A stretch of 64,000 bases of DNA from Actinomadura livida (GTDB taxonomy: Bacteria; Actinomycetota; Actinomycetes; Streptosporangiales; Streptosporangiaceae): positions 540,355 to 604,354 of the forward strand of contig NZ_BMRO01000002.1 of assembly GCF_014648675.1 (NCBI RefSeq), written 5' to 3'. The position numbers were made by a program, and so were the translations under genes. Shown one piece after another: positions 24,207 to 32,608 of the stretch (positions within the stretch are counted from its first letter, which is position 1; each line of letters starts with the position of its first letter). A model generated the notes under the pieces. The model saw only the letters and a program-made list of their open reading frames with translations. It searched no databases and was not told the DNA's origin.

Positions 24207-24509
24207 TCAGGCGTCGTCGAGGACCGGTTCTCCCTCCTGGCCGCGTTCCCGGCGGGGGACCTCCGCCTTCTCCGCCGCCCCGGCGTTCCAGGTCTCGGCC
24301 ATCTCCGTCAGCCTGGCGGCGGCGTCCCGCGCGGGCACGCCCCGCCCGACCGCGAGCCCCAGCAGGTACGCGGTCAGCGGCGCGCCCGGGCGCGCGACGC
24401 CGTGCGCGACGTCGCGGGCCAGGTCCAGCACCAGGTCGCGGTCGATCTCGCAGCGTTCCAGGCCCAGTTCCCCGCAGGCAGCGTTGATCCAGTCCTCAAG
24501 CACAGACAT
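24207..24509 (-). CDS. DUF6457 protein next to mobA
   Basis: 100 residues, MSVLEDWINAACGELGLERC onwards, with VLDLARDVAHGVARPGAPL and AYLLGLAVGRG. This matches the small actinobacterial DUF6457 family that is usually found beside molybdenum cofactor genes. It is all-helical with no metal or nucleotide motif and a charged, disordered tail. A GAGGGGG ribosome-binding site precedes the ATG. It follows mobA by 48 bases on the same strand and moaA before that. A role in molybdopterin guanine dinucleotide supply is inferred from context only. Confidence 0.75.
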   Translation of the reverse strand: MSVLEDWINAACGELGLERCEIDRDLVLDLARDVAHGVARPGAPLTAYLLGLAVGRGVPARDAAARLTEMAETWNAGAAEKAEVPRRERGQEGEPVLDDA

Positions 24510-24557
24510 GGGTCCCCCTCACGCATGGTCTCGGCGAACCTGCCCACTCTCGCACGA

Positions 24558-25127
24558 TCAAAGCAGGCGCTCGGCGGCGGCCAGCTCCTCGGGGGTGTCG
24601 CAGTCGAACCAGGCGGGGCGCGTCCCCGCGGGGAGCGCCACCGCGGCGGGGCCGAGGGGGCCGAGCAGCCCGCGCAGCGACGCGCCCGTGTAGGCGCCGA
24701 GGGCCGTCCGCAGGGCGTCGGCGCGCCAGCAGCCGGCGAGCCACTGCTCGCGGCCGTCCTCGTCGACCAGCACGGCCCCCCGCCGCCCGCCCATCGCGTC
24801 CAGGAGCCGGGCCAGGTGCGCGGGGCGCAGGAACGGCATGTCGGCGGCCAGGAGCGCCAGCCGCGGCGCGCGCACCTCGGCCAGCCCGGCGCGCAGCGCG
24901 GGCAGCGGCCCGGCGCCCGGAGGGTCCTCGCGGACGAGCACGGCCCCGGGCAGCACGTCCCGCGGCGGCCCCACGACGATCAGCCGGGACGCCCCGGACG
25001 CGGCCGCGGCCGTCCATTCGATCAGGGCGCGGCCGCCGAGCGGCGCGGCGGGCTTGTCGGCGCCGAACCGGCGGGCGCGCCCGCCGGCCAGCACCACGGC
25101 GTCGAACGGCCCGGCGCCCGGGCCCAT
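24558..25127 (-). CDS. mobA: Molybdenum cofactor guanylyltransferase
   Basis: 189 residues. MobA joins GMP to molybdopterin to make the bis-MGD form used by formate dehydrogenases and related enzymes. The GTP-binding start VVLAGGRARRFGADKP is the family signature. LLAADMPFLRPAHLARLL carries the metal-binding Asp. PAWFDCDTPEELAAAERLL is the usual ending. The ATG overlaps the moaA stop by one base, so the genes are coupled. Length is normal for actinobacterial MobA. Confidence 0.9.
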   Translation of the reverse strand: MGPGAGPFDAVVLAGGRARRFGADKPAAPLGGRALIEWTAAAASGASRLIVVGPPRDVLPGAVLVREDPPGAGPLPALRAGLAEVRAPRLALLAADMPFLRPAHLARLLDAMGGRRGAVLVDEDGREQWLAGCWRADALRTALGAYTGASLRGLLGPLGPAAVALPAGTRPAWFDCDTPEELAAAERLL

Positions 25128-26116
25128 CAGCCGCCGATCGCCGACATGGGCCGCGCCGGCTGCAGGAACGACGGGTCGTCGATGCCGTGCCCGGCCCGCT
25201 TGGCCCACACCGCCTTGCGCCAGCGGTCGGCGAGCTCTGCGTCGGCGGCGCCGTCCCGCAGCGCGTCGCGCAGGTTGGACTCCTCGGTGGCGAACAGGCA
25301 GTTGCGGACCTGCCCGTCGGCGGTGAGCCGCACCCGGTCGCACGCGCCGCAGAACGGCCGCGTCACCGAGCCGATCACGCCCACCGTCGCGGGGCCGCCG
25401 CCGACCGTGAACGACTCGGCGGGCGCGCTGCCGCGGTCGTGCTCGGCGTCCGGGGCCAGGTCGAACTCGGCCGACAGCCGCTCCAGGATCTCGTCCGCGG
25501 TGATCATGTTCTCGCGGGTCCAGCCGTGCTGGGCGTCCAGCGGCATCTGTTCGATGAACCGCAGCCGGTAGCCGCGGTCCAGGCAGTACCGCAGCAGCGC
25601 GGCGGCCTCGTGGTCGTTGACGCCCCGCATCAGCACGGCGTTGATCTTGACCGGTTCCAGGCCGGCGGCCTGCGCGGCGGCGAGGCCCTTGAGGACGTCG
25701 TCCAGGCGGTCGCGGTGCGCCAGCCGCTTGAACGTGTCGCGGTCGAGGGTGTCGAGGGAGACGTTGACGCGGTCGAGCCCCGCCTCCGCCAGCGGCGCGG
25801 CGAGCCGGTCCAGCCCGATCCCGTTGGTGGTCAGCGAGACCTGCGGCCGGGGATCGAGCTCCGCCGTCCGGCGCACGATGTCCGGGAGGCCGCGCCGCAG
25901 CAGCGGCTCGCCTCCGGTGTAGCGGACCTCGGTGACGCCGAGGTCCCGGACGGCCAGCCCCACGAGCCTCAGCACCTCGTCGTCGGTGAGCAGTTCCGGC
26001 TTCGGGAGCCAGTCGAGGCCCTCGGGCGGCATGCAGTACGAGCAGCGGAGATTGCAGCGGTCGGTGAGGGAGACCCGCAGGTCCGTCGCGGTTCGGCCGA
26101 ATGTGTCGACCAGCAC
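25127..26116 (-). CDS. moaA: GTP 3',8-cyclase
   Basis: 329 residues; radical SAM enzyme for the first step of molybdenum cofactor synthesis. The SAM cluster motif CNLRCSYC lies near the N-terminus after DLRVSLTDR. The second cluster site includes FCGACDRVRL and RNCLFA near the C-terminus. The protein ends in Gly-Gly, which MoaA needs for activity. The GTG at 26116 has AGGAAAGGGG upstream; a longer frame would add an implausible leader. MoaC and other pathway genes are not in the window. Confidence 0.95.
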   Translation of the reverse strand: MLVDTFGRTATDLRVSLTDRCNLRCSYCMPPEGLDWLPKPELLTDDEVLRLVGLAVRDLGVTEVRYTGGEPLLRRGLPDIVRRTAELDPRPQVSLTTNGIGLDRLAAPLAEAGLDRVNVSLDTLDRDTFKRLAHRDRLDDVLKGLAAAQAAGLEPVKINAVLMRGVNDHEAAALLRYCLDRGYRLRFIEQMPLDAQHGWTRENMITADEILERLSAEFDLAPDAEHDRGSAPAESFTVGGGPATVGVIGSVTRPFCGACDRVRLTADGQVRNCLFATEESNLRDALRDGAADAELADRWRKAVWAKRAGHGIDDPSFLQPARPMSAIGG

Positions 26117-26259
26117 GGGCGCCCCTTTCCTGCAGACCGGCCGTCCACGCTCGCGGGCGGCCGGGGATTGCGGTCGCACTGTCCACCCTATTCCGGTGGT
26201 TGACGTTCCGTCGCCTCACGGGAGACGGTTACGTTGCGTCGACCATCGAGGAGGCCAGC

Positions 26260-27069
26260 GTGACCACGTCGCGGGAGTGGGAGTTCGCGGGGACGCGGGG
26301 TGCGGTCACCGCGCGGATCTGGGCGGGCGGGGAGCCGCGGTACGTCGCGGTCCTCGTGCACGGCTACGGCGAGCACCTCGGCCGCTACGACCACGTCGCG
26401 GACGTCCTCGTCCGGCACGGCGCCGTCGTCTGCGGACCCGACCACATGGGCCACGGCCGCTCCGCGGGCGAACGCGTGCTGATCGAGGACTTCGAGGACG
26501 TCGTCGCCGACCTGCACACGCTCGTGGAGTCGGCGCGCGGCGACCATCCCGGCCTGCCCGTCGTCATGATCGGGCACTCCATGGGCGGGCTGATCGCGAC
26601 CCGGTACGCCCAGCTGCACGGCGGGCTCCTCACCGCGCTGGTGCTGTCCGGGCCGGTCCTCGGCAACTGGCACGTCGCCGAGCAGCTGCTGCCGCTGGAC
26701 GAGATGCCCGACGTGCCGATCGACACGGCCACGCTGTCCCGCGACCCGTCCGTCGGCAAGGCGTACACCGAGGACCCGCTCGTCTGGCACGGCCCGTTCA
26801 AGAAGACCACCGTGCGGGCCCTCGACACCGCCATGCGCCGCATCGGCGAGCACGGCTCCCTCGGCGCGCTCCCGACCCTCTACGTGCACGGGGAGGACGA
26901 CCGGCTCGTCCCGCCCGACGCCACCCGCGTCGGCATCGAAGCCGTCCGCGGCGAAGACCTCACCGAGCGCATCTACCCCGGCGCGCGCCACGAGGTCTTC
27001 AACGAGACCAACCGCGACGAGGTCCTCACCGACGTGACCGGCTTCATCGAGAGGCAGCTGCCGAAGTAG
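26260..27069 (+). CDS. Alpha/beta hydrolase, monoacylglycerol lipase-like
   Basis: 269 residues from a GTG with GAGGAGG upstream. VLVHGYGEHLGRYDHVADVL is the oxyanion-hole region of the Hydrolase_4 (monoglyceride lipase) group. The nucleophile is Ser107 in GHSMGG. The acid Asp is in HGEDDRLVPP and the His is in GARHEVFNET. It is cytosolic, since no signal peptide is present. It is divergent from moaA and convergent with rtcB; neither neighbour hints at a substrate. A lysophospholipase or monoacylglycerol lipase role is the likely assignment. Confidence 0.88.
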   Translation: MTTSREWEFAGTRGAVTARIWAGGEPRYVAVLVHGYGEHLGRYDHVADVLVRHGAVVCGPDHMGHGRSAGERVLIEDFEDVVADLHTLVESARGDHPGLPVVMIGHSMGGLIATRYAQLHGGLLTALVLSGPVLGNWHVAEQLLPLDEMPDVPIDTATLSRDPSVGKAYTEDPLVWHGPFKKTTVRALDTAMRRIGEHGSLGALPTLYVHGEDDRLVPPDATRVGIEAVRGEDLTERIYPGARHEVFNETNRDEVLTDVTGFIERQLPK

Positions 27070-27128
27070 CCGCCGGACAAGAGACCTCGACCACGCACGC
27101 GAGCGCAGTGGGCCGTTACTGAATGAGC

Positions 27129-28322
27129 TCAGCCCTTGACGCAGATGAGCTGGCGGAGGTGGGCGACGACCTCGACCAGGTCGGACTGGGCCTCGATCAC
27201 CGTCTCCAGGTCCTTGTAGGCGCCGGGGATCTCGTCGATGACGCCGCTGTCCTTGCGGCACTCGACCCCCCGCGTCTGCTCGACCAGGTCGTCCACGGTG
27301 AAGTGCTTGCGGGCCTTGTTGCGGCTCATCCGGCGGCCCGCGCCGTGCGAGGCGGAGTTGTAGGCGGTCTCGTTGCCGAGGCCGCGCACGATGTAGGTGC
27401 CGGTCGCCATCGAGCCCGGGATGATGCCGAGATCGCCGGCCCCCGCGCGGATGGCGCCCTTGCGGGTGACGAGCAGCTCGACGCCGCCGTACTCCTCCTC
27501 CGCCACGTAGTTGTGGTGGCAGGAGATGGCCTGCTCCCAGCGGCACTGCCGCCCGGCGAACCGCCCGGTCACCACGTTCTGCGCGAGCGCCATCATGACG
27601 GCGCGGTTGCGGCGCGCGTACTCCTGCGCCCAGAACAGGTCGTGGCGGTAGGCGTCCATCTTCGGCGTGCCCGCGATGAACACCGCGAGGTCGTCGTCCG
27701 GCAGGTCCTGGTTGTGCGGCAGCTTGCGGGCGGCCTCGATGTGCCGCTCGGCCAGCTCGTTGCCGATGTTGCGGGACCCCGAGTGCAGGACGAGCCAGAT
27801 CGCGCCGTGGTCGTCCGCGCACAGCTCCAGGAAGTGGTTGCCGCCGCCGAGCGTGCCCATCTGGCTCCGGGCCCGGCCGAGGCGGGACTGCACCCCGCGG
27901 TGCAGGCCGTCGAACGCGTCCCAGAAGTCGTACCAGCCCCGCTCCTTCAGGTTCGGCAGCGCGGACGGGTCGACGGCCTCCCGGTGGGACCCGCGGCCGA
28001 CGGGGATCGCCTTCTCCAGCCCGGCGCGCAGGCGGGACAGGTCGTCGGGCATGTCCTCGACGGTGAGCGACGACTTCGCGGCGGTCATCCCGCAGCCGAT
28101 GTCGACGCCGACGGCCGCCGGGGACACCGCGTCCTTCATCGCGATGACCGAGCCGACGGTGGCGCCCTTGCCGTAGTGGACGTCGGGCATCACCGCGAGG
28201 CCCTCCACCCACGGCAGCGCGGAGACGTTGCGGAGCTGGTCGAGGGCCTGGTCCTCGACGGTGGCGGGGTCGGTCCACATCCGGATGGGAACGCGGCCGC
28301 CCTTGATGGTCTGGTACGGCAT
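27129..28322 (-). CDS. rtcB: RNA-splicing ligase RtcB
   Basis: 397 residues. RtcB joins 2',3'-cyclic phosphate and 5'-OH RNA ends using GTP and manganese, in RNA repair. AVGVDIGCGMTA carries a metal ligand, QMGTLGGGNHFLEL is the GGGNHF signature, and SASHGAGRRMSR contains the histidine that is guanylylated. The protein ends ICVKG, with the conserved terminal lysine. An AAGGAGAAGG ribosome-binding site precedes the ATG. It follows selB by 73 bases on the same strand; no rtcA or archease gene is present nearby. The target RNA is unknown. Confidence 0.95.
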   Translation of the reverse strand: MPYQTIKGGRVPIRMWTDPATVEDQALDQLRNVSALPWVEGLAVMPDVHYGKGATVGSVIAMKDAVSPAAVGVDIGCGMTAAKSSLTVEDMPDDLSRLRAGLEKAIPVGRGSHREAVDPSALPNLKERGWYDFWDAFDGLHRGVQSRLGRARSQMGTLGGGNHFLELCADDHGAIWLVLHSGSRNIGNELAERHIEAARKLPHNQDLPDDDLAVFIAGTPKMDAYRHDLFWAQEYARRNRAVMMALAQNVVTGRFAGRQCRWEQAISCHHNYVAEEEYGGVELLVTRKGAIRAGAGDLGIIPGSMATGTYIVRGLGNETAYNSASHGAGRRMSRNKARKHFTVDDLVEQTRGVECRKDSGVIDEIPGAYKDLETVIEAQSDLVEVVAHLRQLICVKG

Positions 28323-28395
28323 GCCTTCTCCTTGATCGACGGGATCCGAACCGTGATCTATGACGCCAGACTAGCCACGCGTACTCAACCGGTTT

Positions 28396-30159
28396 TCAGG
28401 TCCGCCGCTCGGTCAGGCCGAGTCCGTCGAGGTGGCGCAGGAGGGCGACGGCGACGCGGCGGCTGGCCGACAGGGCGTCCCCGGCCTGCCCGGGGGTGAA
28501 CGGCTGCGGCAGGGCGGACAGGATGCGCAGCGCCTCCTGATCGGCGCCCGGCAGCAGGACGATCGCGTCCCCGCTGCCGTCCCCCGATCCGTCGCCGGAG
28601 GCGGGGTCGTCGATCCGCAGGACGGCGCCCGCGCTCGCCGCGGCGGCCAGGAGCGGGCCGGTGAGGCCGAGTTCGGCGAGCCGGTCGGGGCCGGGGGCCG
28701 CGAAGGGGGCGTCCGCGAGATCGGCGCGGAGCCGCTCCACGGCCTCCGCCCAGGGCGGCGGCGTCGCCGCGACCGCCGCCGGTGCCGCCGGCTGCGCCTC
28801 GGGGGCGGGGGCCGGGCCGTAGACGCGGCCGGCCTCGACGCGCAGCGGCGGCCGGACGAGCGCCGCGACGAGCTGCCGTGCCGGGAGGCCGAGCCGCAGC
28901 CGGACGGTCTCCAGCGGGAGTCCCGGGGCGCGGGGGCTCTCGGCGGCGTGCCGCGCCGTCTCCTCGGCGAGGCGCCGGAAAAGCGAGTCCCAGTGCGCGG
29001 GGTCGGCGAGCCACTCGCCGTTCAGCGCGACGGCGTCCGGCGGCGCCGCGCACCCCATGACCGACAGCTCGGACCTGCGGAGCACGCCGTGCCGGCGCAG
29101 GACGATCGCGCCGTCCGGCCGGTCGGGCCAGGACGCCAGCTCCCGCGCGCGGGCGGCACCGGCGCCGCGCCGCACGAGCGTCGGCGGCCGCACGTCCAGG
29201 ACGCTCACCCCGGCGATCGAGCGGCGCTCCGGGTCGCGCAGGATCCCGGTGTCGCCGAGGTGCAGCGCGAGCCGCTGGTTCAGCGTGAGGCGGGCGGTGT
29301 CGGGCCCGAGGGGCCGCAGCCGGACCGGGACGGCGGCCGAGCCGAGGTGCAGGGTCATCCGCCGCGCGAGCCGGCCGGACGCCTCCCCGAAGCGGGTGCG
29401 GACGTCGACGCTGGTGGTGTGGGTCCAGGCGCCGGCGGTGACGAGGGCCATGCCGGCGTCCACGCGGCCCGCGTCGCGCAGGGTCAGCACGATCCGCGAG
29501 ACGCCGCCGACCGACTCGCACGGCTCCCCCGCGCGGCCGATCGTGCGGACGCGGACGCGTGCGCCGGCGGGCATGAGGAGCAGCTCGTCCCCGACGGTGA
29601 TCGTCCCGGCGGCGAGGGTGCCGGTGACGACGGTCTGCCGCCCGGCGGTGAAGGCCCGGTCGATCCACAGCCGCACCGGGGCGGCGGGGTCGGGGACGGG
29701 GAGCCGGCCGGCGAGCCGGTCGAGGGCGGCGGCGAGGCCGTCCATCCCGGCGCCGGTGACGGTGCTGACCGCGACCGCCTCCACGCCGCGGAGCGCGGTC
29801 CCGGCGAGCCGCTCGCGGACCTGGCGGAGCGCGAGCTTCGGGTCGGCGGCGTCGGCCTTGGTGACCGCGGCGACCCCGAAGCGGACGCCGAGCGCGCCGA
29901 GCGCCTGCAGATGCTCCCGCGTCCCCGGCATCCAGCCCTCGTCGGCGGCGACGGCCAGCAGGACGGCGGGCGCGGACGCGGCGCCCGCGAGCATGGCCGG
30001 GACCGAGCGCTCGCCGCCGGGGACGTCGACGAACGCCACGCGCCTTCCGGAGGGGAGCTCCGTCCAGGCGCCCGGTTCCTCGGGCTCCTTGCCGGTGAGG
30101 GCGCGCACGAGCGCCGACTTGCCGTGCCCACCGTGGCCGGCGGTGGTGACGACCTGCAT
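28396..30159 (-). CDS. selB: SelB-like selenocysteine elongation factor with degenerate G domain
   Basis: 587 residues. SelB delivers Sec-tRNA to UGA codons; domains here are a G domain (about 1-165), two beta-barrels (170-335) and winged helices that bind the SECIS RNA (to 587). The family match is clear (WIDRAFTAGRQTVVTGTL, ADEGWMPGTREHL, VTKADA). The G domain is unusual. The P-loop reads GHGGHGKS (8-15) where SelB has GHVDHGKT/S. The entire switch I segment (normally DR..EE..RGMTIDLG) is missing between Gly23 and Trp32. DVPGHE is DVPGGE (45-50), losing the catalytic His. GTP hydrolysis is probably impaired. The frame is intact with no stops or shifts. Confidence 0.85.
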   Translation of the reverse strand: MQVVTTAGHGGHGKSALVRALTGKEPEEPGAWTELPSGRRVAFVDVPGGERSVPAMLAGAASAPAVLLAVAADEGWMPGTREHLQALGALGVRFGVAAVTKADAADPKLALRQVRERLAGTALRGVEAVAVSTVTGAGMDGLAAALDRLAGRLPVPDPAAPVRLWIDRAFTAGRQTVVTGTLAAGTITVGDELLLMPAGARVRVRTIGRAGEPCESVGGVSRIVLTLRDAGRVDAGMALVTAGAWTHTTSVDVRTRFGEASGRLARRMTLHLGSAAVPVRLRPLGPDTARLTLNQRLALHLGDTGILRDPERRSIAGVSVLDVRPPTLVRRGAGAARARELASWPDRPDGAIVLRRHGVLRRSELSVMGCAAPPDAVALNGEWLADPAHWDSLFRRLAEETARHAAESPRAPGLPLETVRLRLGLPARQLVAALVRPPLRVEAGRVYGPAPAPEAQPAAPAAVAATPPPWAEAVERLRADLADAPFAAPGPDRLAELGLTGPLLAAAASAGAVLRIDDPASGDGSGDGSGDAIVLLPGADQEALRILSALPQPFTPGQAGDALSASRRVAVALLRHLDGLGLTERRT

Positions 30160-30368
30160 CAGGGCCCCTCCAGGGGAGGGACGCGCAAGGGCGCGGGCCG
30201 GCGGCCCGTGCGGGGGGAGTCATCGCGGGGGTTGTGCAGACGGAGGTCCACGGAAGGCAACCCTATGGAGGCCGGTGCCCGCGGCAAAACCCGGCCGTCC
30301 CCACACCGCGGCCTGCAATTTCTCACCAAGCTCACGTACACCACGAACGAGGAGGAATCGTCGGCGGT

Positions 30369-30938
30369 TCAGTGCCGGCCGGACCCGGCGCGGCCGGTCG
30401 GCGCCGCCGCTTCCGTACCGCCGGAGGCCGGCGGACCGGGGTCCGGATCACCGGCGGCAGAGTCGGTCGCGGAGGTGGCGGCGGAGTGCGACTCGAAGTC
30501 GTCGACCATCCGGTTGACGAGCCCGGCCAGCCGCTCGCGCTCGGCGGGCGACCACGCCGCGAGGGCCTCGCCGATCCAGCGCCGCCCGGACGCCCGGATG
30601 GACTCCACGGCCGCCCTCCCGGAGCCGCTCAGCCCGACCCGCAGGCACCGCCGGTCGTCGGGGTCGGGCACCCGCTCGACGTACCCGGCCCGCTCCAGCC
30701 GCTGCAGCTGCCGGGTGACGTGCGGCGCCTCCACGGCCAGCCGGACGGCGAGTTCGCCGGGCCGCATGGGCCCCTCGTTCTCCGCGAGGGCGCGCAGCAG
30801 CGGGACGGCCGCGCGGTCGACCGGGACGCCCGCCGCGACGACGGTGCGGTCGTGCTGCCTGAACCGGGTGAGCATGTGCGCCACCCGGCTGATCGCCCGC
30901 TCGATCTCCACGATGTCCGACGGCACCCGTGCTGACAT
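30369..30938 (-). CDS. MarR-family transcriptional regulator
   Basis: 189 residues. The winged helix is seen in MRPGELAVRLAVEAPHVTRQ, followed by RLERAGYVERVPDPDDRRCL. The last 40 residues are Ala/Gly/Pro-rich and probably disordered. The ATG at 30938 is preferred; a TTG nine bases further upstream is possible. It is divergent from an MFS exporter with an AT-rich palindrome between the two, the standard layout of a MarR repressor controlling an efflux pump. Confidence 0.88.
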   Translation of the reverse strand: MSARVPSDIVEIERAISRVAHMLTRFRQHDRTVVAAGVPVDRAAVPLLRALAENEGPMRPGELAVRLAVEAPHVTRQLQRLERAGYVERVPDPDDRRCLRVGLSGSGRAAVESIRASGRRWIGEALAAWSPAERERLAGLVNRMVDDFESHSAATSATDSAAGDPDPGPPASGGTEAAAPTGRAGSGRH

Positions 30939-30961
30939 GTCATCCAACCTACCGCTCTACT

Positions 30962-30976
30962 ATTACTTAAGTTAAT
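30962..30976. promoter_or_regulatory. MarR operator between marR and MFS exporter
   Basis: ATTACTTAAGTTAAT is a near-perfect palindrome centred on CTTAAG, inside an AT-rich island (about 30958-30980) that contrasts sharply with the GC-rich surroundings. It sits 24 bases from the regulator start and 57 from the exporter start. Likely bound by the adjacent MarR protein. Confidence 0.65.
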
Positions 30977-31032
30977 TAACAGGATTTGCCGATCGGCCGG
31001 CCCCTCCGCCGACCGGTCGATGGAGGTTTCGC

Positions 31033-32463
31033 ATGACGGGTGCCCCCACCACGGCGCGCGAGGCGGCCGGGCGGCCCGCCGCGCGCCCCGGGCACACCGG
31101 GCGCACCCTGCTCGCCCTGGCGTTCGCCGGGATGACCGTGGCGGTGCAGCAGACCCTCGTGCTGCCGTTGCTGCCCCAGCTCATGCACATCTTCGACGCC
31201 CCGATCACCGACGTGACGTGGGTGTTCACCGCCTCGCTGCTGGCCGGCGCCGTCGCCACCCCGCTGCTGACCCGGTTCGGCGACATGTACGGCAAGAAGC
31301 GGATGCTCCTGCTGTCGCTGTCCCTGCTGGGGGCCGGCTCGGTGCTCTGCGCGCTCTCCGGCTCGCTCGTCGTCCTGATCGCCGGGCGCGCCCTGCAGGG
31401 CGTGTCGACCGCGCTGATCCCGCTGGCCATCGGCATGATCCGGGACACGTTCCCGCCCGAGCGGGTGACCACCGCGATCGGCGTCGTCAGCGCCACCATG
31501 GGCGCCGGCGGCAGTGCCGGGATGATCGTGACCGGGCTGATCGCCGCCCGCACCGACAGCCACCGCCCGGTGTTCTGGGTCGCCGGCGCGATGGCCGCCG
31601 CGGGGCTGGTGCTGGTCGCGGCCGCCGCCCGGGACGTCGGCGTCCGCGCGGGCGGGCGGCCCGACTACCCGGGGGTGGCCGTCCTCGCCGTCTGGCTGAC
31701 CTGCCTGCTGCTCGGCATCAGCCAGGGCAACATGTGGGGCTGGACGTCCGGCGGCGTCCTCGGCCTCTTCGGCACGGCGGCCGTGCTGTGCGCCGTGTGG
31801 GTCGTGATCGAGCGGCGCGTCCGCGCCCCGCTCGTCCGGCTGAACCTGCTGGTCGGCGCGCGGTCGCTGTCGGCCAACGTCGTCTCCGCCCTGCTCGGCT
31901 TCTCGATGTTCGCCGCGTTCACGCTGATCGCGGGCTTCGTGCAGGCGAGGCCGGAGGAGGTCGGGTACGGGCTGAACGGCTCGGTGCTGGACGTCGGCCT
32001 CTACATGCTGCCGAACACGGTCACGATGCTGGTCTTCTCCTCCTTGGCCGGATGGATCGCCGCCCGGATCGGCCCCGCGTTCACGCTCGCCATCGGGTCG
32101 CTCTTCGCGAGCCTGTGCTACGTGTGGCTGGCGGTGTCGAACTCCCACCCGCTCGACATGGTCGCCTTCAGCTCCATCCAGGGCGTCGGGTTCGGCATCG
32201 CCTACGCGGCGCTCGGCACGCTCGCCATCCGGCACGTCCCGATGGACCAGAGCGGCATCGCCAGCGGCATCAACTCGCTGGTGCGCACCGCGGGCGGCGC
32301 CATCGCCGGCGCGGTCACCGCGTCCGTCCTGGCCGGGCAGGTGCTCGCGGGGACCGCCGTCCCCACCCTCGCCGCGTACGAGCTGTGCTTCTGGATCGTC
32401 GGCGCGGGCGCGGCGGTCGCCGCCGCGGTGGCCCTCGCGCACGGCCTGCGCCACCCCCGCTGA
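31033..32463 (+). CDS. MFS transporter, DHA2-like
   Basis: 476 residues with about 14 hydrophobic helices. Motif A appears as TRFGDMYGKKRMLLLS after helix 2, and the central GVVSATMGAGGSAGMIVTG is a motif C-like helix. TVAVQQTLVLPLLPQL replaces the usual first helix with its Asp, so this is a divergent branch of the drug exporter family. GGAGG lies before the ATG. Controlled, by position, by the divergent MarR gene. Substrate unknown. Confidence 0.88.
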   Translation: MTGAPTTAREAAGRPAARPGHTGRTLLALAFAGMTVAVQQTLVLPLLPQLMHIFDAPITDVTWVFTASLLAGAVATPLLTRFGDMYGKKRMLLLSLSLLGAGSVLCALSGSLVVLIAGRALQGVSTALIPLAIGMIRDTFPPERVTTAIGVVSATMGAGGSAGMIVTGLIAARTDSHRPVFWVAGAMAAAGLVLVAAAARDVGVRAGGRPDYPGVAVLAVWLTCLLLGISQGNMWGWTSGGVLGLFGTAAVLCAVWVVIERRVRAPLVRLNLLVGARSLSANVVSALLGFSMFAAFTLIAGFVQARPEEVGYGLNGSVLDVGLYMLPNTVTMLVFSSLAGWIAARIGPAFTLAIGSLFASLCYVWLAVSNSHPLDMVAFSSIQGVGFGIAYAALGTLAIRHVPMDQSGIASGINSLVRTAGGAIAGAVTASVLAGQVLAGTAVPTLAAYELCFWIVGAGAAVAAAVALAHGLRHPR

Positions 32464-32608
32464 CCGGGGCGTTCCGGGCCGTCCCGGGCACACGCGGCGG
32501 CGGGGGGCCTTGACGAACGGCACCCGCGCCATGCCCTATAGGGGTGGGCCCGAATCCAGTCCGGGCCGGATCGCAGTCGGGCACGGGACCCGCAACCGGG
32601 AGGACGAC

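Noticed and set aside
30160..30368. Riboswitch upstream of selB
   Set aside because: The 209-base gap has some GC-rich complementarity but no match to a known riboswitch core, and the marR gene ends at its other side on the same strand.
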